Source: Mermis nigrescens (taxonomy: Eukaryota; Nematoda; Enoplea; Mermithida; Mermithidae). From it: a stretch of 64,000 bases of DNA. The first letter of the stretch is position 1; each line of letters opens with the position of its first letter. The translations under genes were made by a program, and so were the position numbers. The DNA lies in contig JAVLUZ010000142.1 of the NCBI GenBank assembly GCA_036768485.1, positions 6,972,297 to 7,036,296 of the forward strand, read 5' to 3'. The notes beneath the pieces are model-generated. The model did no database searches and was not told the origin of the DNA. It worked only from the letters and a program-made list of their open reading frames with translations. Of the stretch, positions 11,651 to 22,564 are shown piece by piece.

Positions 11651-14600
11651 TTTCTAGTCATCGCGTAATGACGCGGTGGGTGGCAACGGAGTGGAAAATT
11701 GATCCGGATGAAAATCCAGTCTTATCTTCATGGAAGGGTTCACTGACCGGGCTGTTTTGTTGCACAGCTGGCCATGGTTTTGGCAGTAAAGGTTGCTGAG
11801 GTTGTGGGTTTGGCATAGACCGATGACTGCTTGATCTTGACCCCACGGTGATCGACACGATTGATCCCATTGCTGTCATTGACGGGTCATAATCGCCTGA
11901 TGAGTCTGTTGTGTGGCTGCTCTGCGATATCATATGGCTGTTGCTGTCGCAGGCGCGACAGATGACCAGCATCCAATTGTGAATATGTCTCTGAATTATA
12001 AATCTGATAAACTGATGTTGTCAAGGTTGGGTCTAAGGGTCGTGTGTGAGTTTGTGTGTATGGTTTTACTTGTGCCTGTGTTGTATGTGATTGTGAACAT
12101 GATGTATTTGATATCTCTGCCGGACGACGGCATATTGTCACTTCTAGAGTCTTTTACTAACTGGTTTCCTTAATTGCTGCGACTTCCAGCGCGAACAAGC
12201 CTTTTGACTCGTTTTTTCTAAATTTTTCAACTCAATAAAGTATGCTCGGATTTTGTGTCATAAAATCTATTCAATTTTCTTTATACCACTTGATACATGT
12301 GGCAAATGCCTGAAGTTCCAGCTAGGCTTCTAGCGCACGTATTCTTTTGTTTGATGTTCTTGGCATCTCGTAGCTGTTGGTTTTCACAATCATGGCTGTT
12401 CACTGCCATGCGTGTTTATGCATTTCAATTTGAGTGATCAAGAGATAGATCAGACTTTGGGCATTTCAAGGTTTGCCGAGAGACCCGAGGGTCTTGAGGA
12501 TGCCTGTTGCCTTTTACGGATTTTTCCTAAATCACCTTCAATACGGTGTTTAAGATAAAAGACAGATTTTTATGACCTGAAAATGGGACAAAGTGAACCG
12601 GTACTTCAAGGGCGTCGGACTGGCTGCCTTTCCACAGCTTCAATTTATGAATCATGTTGTGCAGATGGTTGGATTTTCAATTGCCTGGTCAACTCCGCGT
12701 GAATTTGGAAAGGCTTTGGCGGTGTAATGATTATCAAGAAAAGTTACGCTACAACATACGACGAGTTACCCCACCATGCGCCAGCCTATAGCAGCATTAC
12801 CGTAGGCATACGCATAAAAGTGTTCTCGTCCAAAAATTTCTGTAACAGCACTTTGGCGTATGACATCTATTGATGGAAAGATCGTCAAAAATCGATAATT
12901 CTGATTCATATTCAGATTGAAACTCGGAAGGTATCAAAAATATTGACTATTTGACGCTGGGCCAATATTAGTATTGGCTAAATGATCAGGCGGCCGGGCA
13001 TACTTGGTGCGGGTAAAATTTGGTCGAATTTGGTGCGCAATTCCATCAGCTCACACTCGGTGGGTCAAGGTGTTGATGAATCACCAAATATTCTAATGGG
13101 ACTTCATAAAGCATCATTCCGGTTGTGATAAAAAACCAGTTGCACACAAAAAATTGGTCAGATAAAATAATCGGTTAAAACGCTCATTTGGTTGATACCG
13201 AGGTGCAGGCGCATGATCAACATCAGTCAACAGTTGTATGACATTGTAGTCCAAACTATGGGACGCTGCAGGTGTGTCAGTCGTGGGATGCATACGGCAA
13301 AGGCGAGACCTGGTCGAATGCACTTGGGCAATTTCAATCAACTGCCGCATAAATGCATTCCTTTGACTTCACCCAAATATGCTAAATGGCAAAACGCCAG
13401 AGACAATGTAGCACGCGCTTCATGCGCGCTATAGTTTCCATCATATTGAAAAGTGTTGGACATAACGCATGGGCAATTTTGAACTCGAAGCTTTCTTCTG
13501 CAGATAATGCTGCTTTTGTGCGGGCGGTTTGTAAGTACGCAGGAAATCCGCTAAACTTCCACATTTGGCGGTAAATTTGAATATTCTGTGGTGCTGAATG
13601 GTCGCCACAGTAGTCGACACACCCATCATGGCCATAGGTGCCATAAAACGAGTTTCAGGTGCCGATGAAGTCGACACGCCTTGTGGCTGGATTGGGATCA
13701 TTTCATGGACAACGAAGCTTGCTGTGTTTCCTGTGGTGGTAGCGCGGCGTTGTGCTGGTGGAGGCAAGCCTATGATATCCAACATGATAATGTCAGGGTC
13801 GGTCGCATGCTCTGCCAAATCCGGCTGAGAAGTCGGTAAAGGCAGTAACAAACCAAACCTGTGGGTGCTTGCTGTGCTGCCGCGAAGCTTATTGTGGAGC
13901 AATCAGGTTGTGAAAACGGTAGTAGCCCCTTTTCGTACAATGCAGCGCGTGTGGTATGCGGTGGTGACAAATTACTGCCTTTCGGCCTCAGCACTGATAA
14001 TGCCACAATAATAAACGTTTTGGAGACAAAACTAGTTCTTCCAAAGACGGATTGTTCAACTCCAACCATAGGTAATTCAAATGGAATATCGGTTTGCGAA
14101 GAGAGGTCGCAGAGGCTGGTAATGTACTGGTTGCTGATTTTTGTTCAGTGTCAGGTGCTGGACAGTCAGTTCGAAACTGTGTCGGCAAATCACCTGCGAA
14201 CCTTGAACTTTTAAGTCAGGATTATCAAAGACGTTAGCATGGGCCAACGCTTCCGTTACAGAGGCAACGGTGGTGGCTGCGGCTGTGGCCGTCAGGTTTC
14301 GGAGCGATGAGAGAAATCATCTGGCGGGAGCAGCTCACCGTCCAAATCAACGGTGACTTCAGCTGCCAAACTGGTCAACTGGCCCCGTGATGGCGTATGA
14401 GACAACGGCATACGCCATCTGGTTTTTGGTACGCTAGCTTTAACTCAAAATACGCTGCCTTTAACGAAACCTACTGGTTTTCTATCCTCGGTAATGCGGT
14501 TGTTTATGAGCAGCCTCTATCAATATGAAACACTGATAGTGATCAAGGCATCCAAAGCCAACAAAACTGCATATCACGAGTTAGCGTTAAACTCCACGCC

Positions 14601-15600
14601 TGGCCAAAATTATCCGGGCAGCGGTTGGATCGATATACATGTCAAAGAAAAATTCAGCCAAGCGTCAAAGTGTGTGAATGCTGTAATATGGTAGATATGA
14701 GTAAACGTTCTCACGAAAGGCTGCATATCGGGATAAAATTTGCACCAAACGGACCTTTCAATGCCATTGTTGTCAAAGCTCGACATCAGGATTGCCAAGA
14801 TTTCTTCGAAAGTGGGACCTGAATATGAAAATACGCAAGTCTGTCTTGCGTTGGGTCATAACAGACCATAAATACGTTCGGTAAACGTTTCAAGCAGCTG
14901 ATGTAACCCAAACAGAGGTTTGGGAACTGGCAAATGTCCTAACAGAACATGCACGTTTGCGCTAGCAAATTCTGACATACTGCATAAATGGGCCATGGAG
15001 GTCCCAGAAATAGGACATAGCTGCTGAAAAATGCAAATCCCAAGTTTTATAATTTCTGCCTTTCTTGGTCATTCACAAAGTCTGAGTCACAGCCCAAAAA
15101 TAAGGTGCCATTTGTCATGTTTGATGGCTGAATTAAAGCCAAAATAGCCCCAAAAGACTGCTGGTTGTTGGTGATTAATACAGTCGATAGAAGTCTCTTT
15201 GGCACGCGAAGGGTAGCCAAAGGGAATCTACCAAGACTGTTCTCCCACCAGAGCTCTTGGTCATTTATACGCTGCAGATGATTTTTGCCTCTATGTGATG
15301 TTTTATACTCTATCATTTTTGCACTTAGTGCGTTCTTAGACTGCCAACGTGCTGGTCATCATTCTGTGGCAGCGGGTCTGGGAAATCCAACCCCGCTCCA
15401 AAGCCATATTTGTCAAAGCTGAACAAAACTCATCTAGGACGTGGGATTGCGCCCCTCAAATTTGAATCGGCGACCAGCTTCCAGCAATGCCTTCCTTGCT
15501 TGGGGTACCTTCATGTTTTGGCCTGCAAAAGGGAAAACATCAGATAATGGTAATGGGCATATGCTCTTTTAGAACCATTTAATAAACGTATAAGGTGAAG
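11650..15600 (-). pseudogene. unidentified decayed coding-like region downstream of pol
   Basis: About 4 kb between integrase and the 3' LTR, visibly richer in G+C than the surroundings. Minus-strand fragments look protein-like but are cut by stops and frameshifts. They include a Pro/Gln/Ser-rich piece at 11658-11972, an open piece of 153 codons at 13441-13902 containing runs such as GLPPPAQRR, an overlapping piece at 13382-13564 reading TARTKAALSAEESFEFKIAH, a Ser/Thr/Pro-rich piece at 13988-14188 and a piece at 15047-15316. I recognise none of them. They could be a third open reading frame of the retrotransposon, the relic of a second inserted element, or captured host sequence. No LTR or target duplication marks a separate insertion. 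Confidence 0.35.
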
Positions 15601-15644
15601 TCCTTAGCTTTTTGCTCCCTACCCTAAGTCCTCAAAACTTATTA

Positions 15645-16893
15645 CTACTGCTGGGAAAGAGGGCGATGTGGTAATTTTACCAAAACAGAATCGCCAGGGA
15701 CATACGCGTGCTTTTCAACAATTAAATCTGAGTAGGGTAGTTTAGGTTCGGGTAAAAGTCTATTCTGATGAACAAGATGAGTGATTATGATTGAGGTATT
15801 TACAAGCAATTTCCGCAGTTTCAGGAGTAGGTAAGTCAATAATTCGGTACGGACCAACACGTTTTGGTGATAATTTACCTATTTCAGGTTGATTACTGAA
15901 GTATTATTGAGGTAAACAATACTTATAGAGAAAAATTTGTTTGAGTTGTTGATTTATCATATTGAGATTTTGCTACAATGCTGCTTGAGCTAAATTTTTA
16001 GGACGTGATTTCATGTAGATCTTGCAAAGTCAGTTTTAAGTCACGACATATTTTCCGCAACAGATGGTAGATTTTGGATTTATCACAAAGTCATTTATGG
16101 CAGAGTATCAAGAGGAAACGCTGGTTTCGTTGACCATATAACATTTCAAAAGGAAATATAGTTGATGATTGTGTTCATGCGCGATATCGCGAATAACGCG
16201 AAAGGCAAAAATTGCTCCCAATCATACTGGATTGCGCGCTCAGTTTGGATAAACCATCAATCAAGGTACGATTGCAACGTTCCACCAACCCATCACACTG
16301 GGGGTGATATGGGGTTGTAAAATATTTTTTGAACGTTTAATAGTTTACAAACTTCGAAAATTAGGGTAGATGTAAAATTTGACCCCTGATATGTCAAAAA
16401 TTTTTTGGGAACTCCATAACGTGGGATAATTTCTCTCTTAATAACAAATTTGCAATTGTTGTTGCTTTTATGTCAGAAACAGCAAAAGCTTCCACATATT
16501 TGGTAAAATAATCCATAAAAACTACAATTTGGTCATTTCTGGAGGATGCGTGGCATATGCAAACAATCACACACAATGAGTTCCAAAGGCGCGGAAACCT
16601 CGATTAGTTGCAATGGAACGGATGTGGAATTTAATGCGACCTTACATTGTAAGCATACATCACAATTCCGACACCTTGAATATGAAATTTCCATGTGCGG
16701 CCGCCAACAACACATTGGATGGCGGGCAAAATTTTGCTGTGATGAAAAATGAGCTCCGAAAATAGAGTCATGAAATTCTGTTAATATAAAACGACGCAAG
16801 ATTGGGTATAACTATTTGATGAACGACAGTTGGTGAACGTTTAGGTTGAAATTCACAAAAAATTACATTGTTTTAGAAAAAACTCGTCGATAT
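15645..16893 (-). pseudogene. gypsy pol: integrase, broken
   Basis: Pieces in several minus-strand frames follow Ty3/gypsy integrase in order. First comes an HHCC-type zinc region with the Cys pairs in CRNCDVCLQC near 16660. It is followed by PLELIVCDCLH, carrying the first catalytic Asp, and VVFMDYFTKYVEAF near 16500. A decayed SDQG-type block lies near 16385. A YHPQCDGLVER block near 16281-16312 carries the catalytic Glu. The C-terminal YVPGDSVLVKL block is near 15690. The parts match the enzyme that inserts retrotransposon cDNA. At least three frame changes and several stops mean no product. Confidence 0.85.
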
Positions 16894-17260
16894 TTTTGTT
16901 GTTAAGTCATTCAATAGCAATCCGAATTTTATGTAATTCGTCATCAGCACGTTGCTCTGCAAGTAAGCGCGCAGGTGTTAGCATTTTGGCTTTCTCAGCA
17001 TCGATGCGCAACATGCGTTCGCGAAATGTAGGTGGTTTAGGATTGATAGGATCGATTGGCGGTAGGAGTTATTATTTTAGCATTAGGATGATTTATCGAT
17101 TGCATTAGGCGCATTATCGTGCGATTGGTCAGGTGGAACCGATTCATCATCTGATTCAGAGTCTTCTGATTCTAGATTTGCGATATTATGACGTTCTTGC
17201 GCTCGAGTTTATATTTGTGCTCTGCATGATCATATTTAGGGTGTATGCATTGAAAGAAGA

Positions 17261-17709
17261 TCAGCTGCGCGCCATATGCGCCAGGAACATAAACAATATC
17301 ATATTCATATTCTTGTAATTTGAACCCCAACAGCGTAAATGACTCGATGGGTCTTTAACATTTACTAGCAAGTTAAGCGCTTGATGATCAGTTTCGACAA
17401 TGAATTTTTTACGTAAAGATAATGCGATAATGCTTGATGGCCACACCAAGCTAGCTTTCCTTTTCCGAAGTAGCATAGTTACATTTGGCAGAATTTGCTT
17501 AGCGACTAAGCGTAGCTAAGAATAAAACGATTTTGGATGATAAGTGTTTTTGAGTCAAAATAGCACCTAGCATAATTGCTTGCGTCAGTTGTTAAGATAA
17601 ATTGGTGCTCATTGTCAAATTTTGGTAATTGCAAAATAGGTGGAGATGTAAATGCTTTTTTCAAGCTCCAAAGGCGGTTTGGTGTTTGGCCTTCCAGCAA
17701 ATTCGACAT
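17261..17709 (-). pseudogene. gypsy pol: RNase H, broken
   Basis: The minus-strand fragment 17506-17709 carries FILTTDASNYA, with the first catalytic Asp of RNase H. Fragment 17261-17476 carries FIVETDHQALNLL and NVKDPSSHL, the characteristic end of the Ty3/gypsy RNase H domain. The two are in different frames with stops between. The domain would remove the RNA strand during reverse transcription. Confidence 0.85.
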
Positions 17710-17711
17710 CT

Positions 17712-18739
17712 TTACGAAGAAGATGGAATAATGGTTTTAGTGATTTTAGCAAGATCTTTAACGAATTTTTTTAAACCGTGGACCCAATGAAATTTCTGCA
17801 AAGATTTGACGGTTTTCGATGCAGGAAACGAGATTAAATCTGCGACTTTAGACATGTCAGGAACGATGCCCTTGAACTTATATTGTGGCCAAGAAATTTT
17901 GCTTCGGCATGAGCAAGATGGCATTTATCCAGGCTACCGCGTAAGTTTGCGTTTTAAGGGCGATAAAGACATCTTCAAGATCTTTTAAATGTTCTTTAAA
18001 AGTGCGTGAAAAATAATTATGTCATCAATGTGCACGGGAACAAGATTTCCAATTTAGACCTGCGAGCACGAGCTCCATTAGTCTTTGAAATCTCAAGGGC
18101 GCATTTTTAAACCAAAAAGGTAAAACTTCAAATTCATAGTGATCAACAGGGCATATAAATGCAGTTTTTCATAAGATTTATCATCAAGAGGAATTTGCCA
18201 GTAACCAGATTTTAGATCTAGTGTGCTAAAATATGCGGCATTGCCTAAAATATCGAAATAATTGTCTAGTTGTGGGAGAGGATAAACTTGCGTTTGAGTT
18301 ACATCATTTAAACCTCGATAATTGACGGGCCTAAGGGAACCATCCTTTTTTTCCTATGAGAAATAGTGGACTTGCTTGTAGGCACAGTAGTAGGTCGAAT
18401 AATTTTGTCTGCAAGCATTTCATTTATGATTTTTTGCATTGATTCTCTTCCTAGAAATGTTCGACACAGTACGTTTTCCAACAATGGGCGGATTATCCCT
18501 GTGTCAATATGATGTTTCATCAAGGGGTACGTCCGAGAGGTTCATTTTAAAGCAAAAATTGAGTCATGTTTTAAGCAAAGTTCACAAATTTGTTGCTGTT
18601 GCCGAGAATCCCAACAGCGGAGCCCGTTTAAAGCTTTATTTATCGATGCAAAAAGTTCTGGTGTCCTATCATCAAAATTTGAGACATGTGACATGACTTC
18701 GGCATTGGAGGTTAAAGAACCTACTATTTCACCAGTCAA
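17712..18739 (-). pseudogene. gypsy pol: reverse transcriptase, broken
   Basis: Minus-strand blocks appear in the expected order. HHIDTGIIRPL with the downstream EMLADKIIRPTT run is at 18308-18523. FSTLDLKSGYWQIPL, with the first catalytic Asp, is near 18189-18233, followed by YLFGLKM. The polymerase box near 18021-18032 reads HIDD where the family usually has Y or F at the first position. The connection segment near 17720-17920 includes FPASKTVKSLQKF. Frame changes occur before and after the palm blocks. The order and motifs make Ty3/gypsy RT certain; the copy cannot work. Confidence 0.88.
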
Positions 18740-19319
18740 TGCGAATTGGTGCTTTAGAGATGTTACAAACGCGAACAGGTATTATAGGTTGTGTTGTGAA
18801 GCATGGACTATAGACGGAGCAGCAAAAAGTGAGGTTTTTTTCATAAAGTCCGGGATTTGGTTCGAATGTGAAATCAAAATTGCAAGAGCCATGACTTATA
18901 TAGCCAGGTGTAATTACTTCGTGCCTAGGTTGTATTATAACAGGCTCAGGTAACGAAACATGCACACACACAACACCAGAGGTAGTTATGTTGGGTTTTC
19001 GTGCGAAATTGCAATTTTCATGAGATGAAATAAATTAATCTTTATGCCGTTTATAAAAGCACAGCGCTCAATAGGATTAACCCACATGAGTGCGGATTCA
19101 TAAAAATCATATCCTAAGAGCATGTCTTCCGGCAAGTGATCAATTATAGATACTGAGGTGGAGATAGATTGTTCCGCGATAGTAAAGTCATAATTTACTT
19201 TAAAACGAACTACTGCGGTGATTTCACTCGCCATGTACAACTTGTGAGACTTGTTTAGGTGGCTAAATTAAAACCTGTTACGTAAAAATGCAGACGTGGT
19301 CATCATGGTGACCTGTGAC
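18729..19319 (-). pseudogene. gypsy pol: protease C-terminal part and PR-RT linker
   Basis: Fragment 18986-19240 includes MLLGYDFYESA, matching the late LLG-D-F block of retroviral-type aspartic proteases. Fragment 18729-18971 includes VSLPEPVIIQPRHE and IPVRVCNISKAP, the linker commonly preceding RT. The N-terminal half with the active site lies on the other side of the MITE at 19320-19577. Confidence 0.75.
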
Positions 19320-19577
19320 CATACGTGGGCAGCAAGAAAATTCTGGGGGGTGCAAGATTTTTTGAGGTCGAAAAATGGCCTTAAAAATGGTGGTATGGCG
19401 ATAAAAACACCATTTTCGACGTTGCCTACTCATAAACACTATCCATTGGCATCAAAAAATTGCGAAAAAAACAAAAAAAATTTTCAAAAAATTCTGAATT
19501 CTGGGGGGGGGTATTTTGATTTCTGGGGGGGTATTTTGGTTTCTGGGGGTGCATACCCCACCAGCCCACCAGGTGTG
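19320..19577 (+). mobile_element. hAT-like MITE inside the protease region
   Basis: CATACGTGGGCAGC to CCAGGTGTG with the family signature and a perfect 8-bp duplication CCTGTGAC (19312-19319, 19578-19585). It splits the protease reading region within a few codons of the DTG active site. Confidence 0.92.
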
Positions 19578-20116
19578 CCTGTGACCCTGTATCAATGAGG
19601 CAGGTACATCAGCGCCATGAACTTTAACAAGAATAGTGGTCGTTGTCCCAGCATGGCTTACGATAGGGATATTAGAGTCTATGATTTTAGTTGAATAAAT
19701 TGAGTTTTTCATAGTCGCAGAGACAATTTGTGGTGATGGTATCTTCTAGAAATTCTTTAGGCCTTTAGGCAATTAGGACGCTAGCCTCTGGCCCCTTTCA
19801 CAGTAACCGTGTTTACATCATGAGGAGATGTGAGTTGGCACGGTGGGGGCGCATTCATGTTTGGTTGGTTATCTACTGTATATGTGACGTATGGGCGATT
19901 AAAATTGTTGTCATTGCGATAACTAGAATTATAATAAGTTCCATGCTGTTCGTTTGGGAACTGCACAAAGGTGCCGCTGTATAAATTGAGTATTGTAGCA
20001 ATTATCATACTTTGCCAATTTTGATTATTAGCAACGAATTTTGGTAAAAATCATTACGATTTTGCCTATAATTCGATCATGCTTGCTTAGGTTCAAAGCA
20101 ATTATCATTATTTGTA
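19578..20116 (-). pseudogene. gypsy pol: N-terminal region and protease active site
   Basis: Minus-strand fragments 19781-20008 (Asn/Tyr-rich, linker-like) and 19578-19712 lead up to the active site. GAT ACA GGG at 19585-19593 reads DTG, the catalytic triplet of aspartic proteases, but in a frame one base away from the VHGADVPASLI block just upstream. A single-base change has therefore broken the frame in addition to the MITE. Confidence 0.75.
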
Positions 20117-20466
20117 ATTAGATGCAGAGCCCTGCGCGGGACAGGTCGGCCCGCCCCGCCCCGCAGATCGCGCGGAGCTTTTGCGGGGGCAGGTCACACG
20201 GCTGGCGAGGGCGGGGCAGGCTTTATTTTCTAAAACTTTGGCAGAGCGGGGCAGTGCCTCTTTTTTTTTTTAAATTTTTGTTGTGCTGAGATTGTGCTGA
20301 AATTGATTTTCCATGCACAAGGTTTCATGAAAATAGACTATAGTTTTAAGTAGGTAATGCTCTGCTGCTCATCCTTCGAATAAATACTTAATGAAATAGA
20401 ACACATGGGGGGCTGTTAAAATAATACTAATTGAAATAATCCAGCTTTAACATGCATAAGCTTACA

Positions 20467-21280
20467 TATATACGGTGTTTAAAAAAACACAAAACCCATA
20501 CTTGACCTTGTAACTTCTCAACGGCTCGCTCATTTTCAATGCAAATTAGTTCAAACGATAGACAAAAACCTTCGTAAGAAACTTGCTAAGTTTCATATCC
20601 GTAGCTTGCTCTGTTCTTGTGCAACGCGCAATTGTGTAAAAGTCGTTTTTTCATTAAATACAATGCGTGTTTAGAAATAAATCATGTGTTTGCAACGTTG
20701 TAGCTTTTGATCGAGTAAACATTTTAGAATACGGTCTGCTTTATTTTAAAGCCTGTTTGTCTAGCTATTAGCCTGTGAATTTTCGTACTATTTCGCTTCA
20801 CTTGGTTCGAGTTATTGAGCTTTCGCCAAATGTCATTCCTTAGGTCATTCACGAGCGCAAGCAACTCAAGCTGCTTATTTTGTCATTGCTGGCTGAATCG
20901 CCGAGGGAGTGACCCTAGGCAAAAGCTCAATAGCTCTTGAACCAATAAACAAAATAAAATTAAACTTTAGAGGCAACTAGCTAGATAAATGAGCTTTTGA
21001 TTGAAGCAAACCGTATTCTAAAATGTTAACTCGATCTAAAACTACAACGTCGCAAACACATTTTCATTTCTTAAGACACATTGTATTTAATGAAAAAAAC
21101 GACTTTTACTCAAATGCGCGTTGTACAAGAACAAATAAAGCTGCGAAAACAAAACTGTGCAAGATCATTATGAAGGTTTTTATCTATTGATTGAAGCAAG
21201 TTGCATTCGAATTGAGCGATTCGTTTCGAAGTTACGAGGTCTGATATGGGTTTCTTTTTTAGAAACACCCTGTATATATA
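20467..21280. mobile_element. palindromic element with long inverted arms
   Basis: Left end TATATACGGTGTTT and right end AAACACCCTGTATATA are inverted. The arms extend about 330 bp: for example CGTTTTTTCATTAAATACAATG near 20643 is matched in reverse near 21080-21100, and a GTAAACATTTTAGAATACGG block near 20717 in reverse near 21012. Ends of the CAGGGTGTTT type are common in insect MITEs. The middle (about 20820-20940) is the loop. No coding is visible. Confidence 0.75.
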
Positions 21281-21300
21281 GGTAGGCAGGTACCTACATA

Positions 21301-21569
21301 CACACGTGGGCGTGGGGGGGGGGGTTTGGGGGAGCATGCACCCCCAGAAATTGAAATACTCCCCCTACAGAAATCAAAATACCCACCAGAAATTATTTTT
21401 CTGCTTTTTCAGCAATTTTTTGATGCCATTGGATAGTGCTTGATGAGAAACGCCGAAAAATGGTGTTTTTGCCATACGACCACTGTTAAGACCATTTTTT
21501 GACCTTTAAAAATTTTTCACCCCCCAGAAATCTTTTCACCCTCCAGAACTTCGGTGCTGCCCACCTATG
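21301..21569 (-). mobile_element. hAT-like MITE inside the hAT element
   Basis: CACACGTGGGCGTGG to GGTGCTGCCCACCTATG. Flanks CCTACATA and GCTACATA agree at 7 of 8 positions. Third nesting level: gypsy > hAT > MITE. Confidence 0.88.
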
Positions 21570-21639
21570 GCTACATATATATAGGTACACACTACGTCCT
21601 TACATAAAGTAGACTATCACCTATAGGATTTGAGTAATG

Positions 21640-21765
21640 GCGAGCATTGGGATCTGGGTTGTCCCCTGGGATCCAGCAGACCCCCAAATTGATTTTGTTG
21701 TGCTAGTTTTGGCGATTTCGTCCCATCAGACCCCCTCAGAATTTGAGCAATCAGCAGTGCAAGAT
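21640..21765. mobile_element. possible fragment of short-subfamily MITE
   Basis: CAGACCCCCAAATTGATTTTG and CGATTTCGTCCCATCAGACCCC resemble the interior of the short MITEs at 53957-54106 and 54889-55043. The ends are not preserved. Confidence 0.35.
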
Positions 21766-21997
21766 TATGCCTTTTTGCAGCTTACCTACATACCTAACTA
21801 CACCTATCACAGTAACATCATTGTTGTTCCAATAAAGTTTATTGCTGTAAGACATTAGCTCTTATTCAATTTACAAAATTGCATTGCACTCATTTACATT
21901 GAAGATTTTGTATCACTCATTGTCCGGTTCTTTATCTTCTTGCATTCTGGCTCCTTTTCGACCAGAAATGGATACATAGATGTACATATAAAATTTT

Positions 21998-22130
21998 GCG
22001 GGGCGGGGCGGGGCGGGCCTAATTTTTGTAACATTACTGGCAGGGCAGGGCGGGTCTAAGGAGCTGCGGGGCGGGGCGAGGGCGGGGCGGGGCGGGGCGG
22101 GGCGGGGCGGGCTTTATTTCTTTCTTGGCG
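21998..22130 (+). repeat. GGGGC-rich simple repeat
   Basis: Two arrays, the longest with about seven consecutive GGGGC-type units (22080-22110), in the subterminal part of the hAT element. The G runs could form quadruplexes. Confidence 0.85.
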
Positions 22131-22167
22131 GGGCGGGTCAGAAAATTTCGGCCCGCGCAGGGCTCTG

Positions 22168-22564
22168 ATTAGATGAACAATGTTGACTAGAGTTACGATA
22201 TCGTGACTGAGATCGATGTCTATTTTGCGAATTCGAACGCGATGGTCAACGATTTTGGCGCAAAAAGAACGCGACTGGCTGCAATTGCGAGCCCTAGGAT
22301 TGTAATTTCGATCAGATTGGGTATTATAATTAGCATTATTAGACGCTTCTTGCCTCTGACGCGTAAAACATTCCTCATAAATGTGACCTATGCGCTTGCA
22401 AAAGGTACAATATTTACGAGAGGAACTTTCTGGCTTTTCTGCACGCGATGAGCGATGGAACGTTCTATGACGCGAACGATCTGAATCATTTTGGTTAGAT
22501 GCGCGAGGAGTATCTTTAGGTACTACGCTGCCTACAGGAGCAGCTGTTACCGATACATATGGTG
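22168..22564 (-). pseudogene. gypsy Gag C-terminal part with zinc knuckle, -1 frame
   Basis: Directly downstream of the gag stop, the -1 frame stays open to the hAT insertion. It is rich in Ser and Arg and contains CTFCKRIGHIYEEC at 22368-22409, an exact CX2CX4HX4C zinc knuckle of the nucleocapsid type that packages element RNA. Either a one-base change split gag, or gag and the next frame are joined by -1 frameshifting at the GAGAAAAAG stretch just before the stop. Confidence 0.75.

Larger units (their letters stand above)
20125..22167. mobile_element. 2.0 kb hAT-type element with GC-rich ends
   Basis: Perfect 15-bp inverted ends CAGAGCCCTGCGCGG and CCGCGCAGGGCTCTG, with a perfect 8-bp duplication ATTAGATG (20117-20124, 22168-22175). 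These are hallmarks of hAT transposons. Subterminal regions are strongly GC-rich, with GGGGC arrays at 21998-22130 and CCCGCCCCGCC near 20149-20162. No transposase is recognisable, so it is non-autonomous. It carries a palindromic element (20467-21280) and a MITE (21301-21569), and it separates the Gag zinc knuckle from protease. Confidence 0.93.

Noticed and set aside
13861..14214. 117-codon plus-strand frame
   Set aside because: Antisense to the more protein-like minus-strand pieces of the decayed region and without recognisable features.
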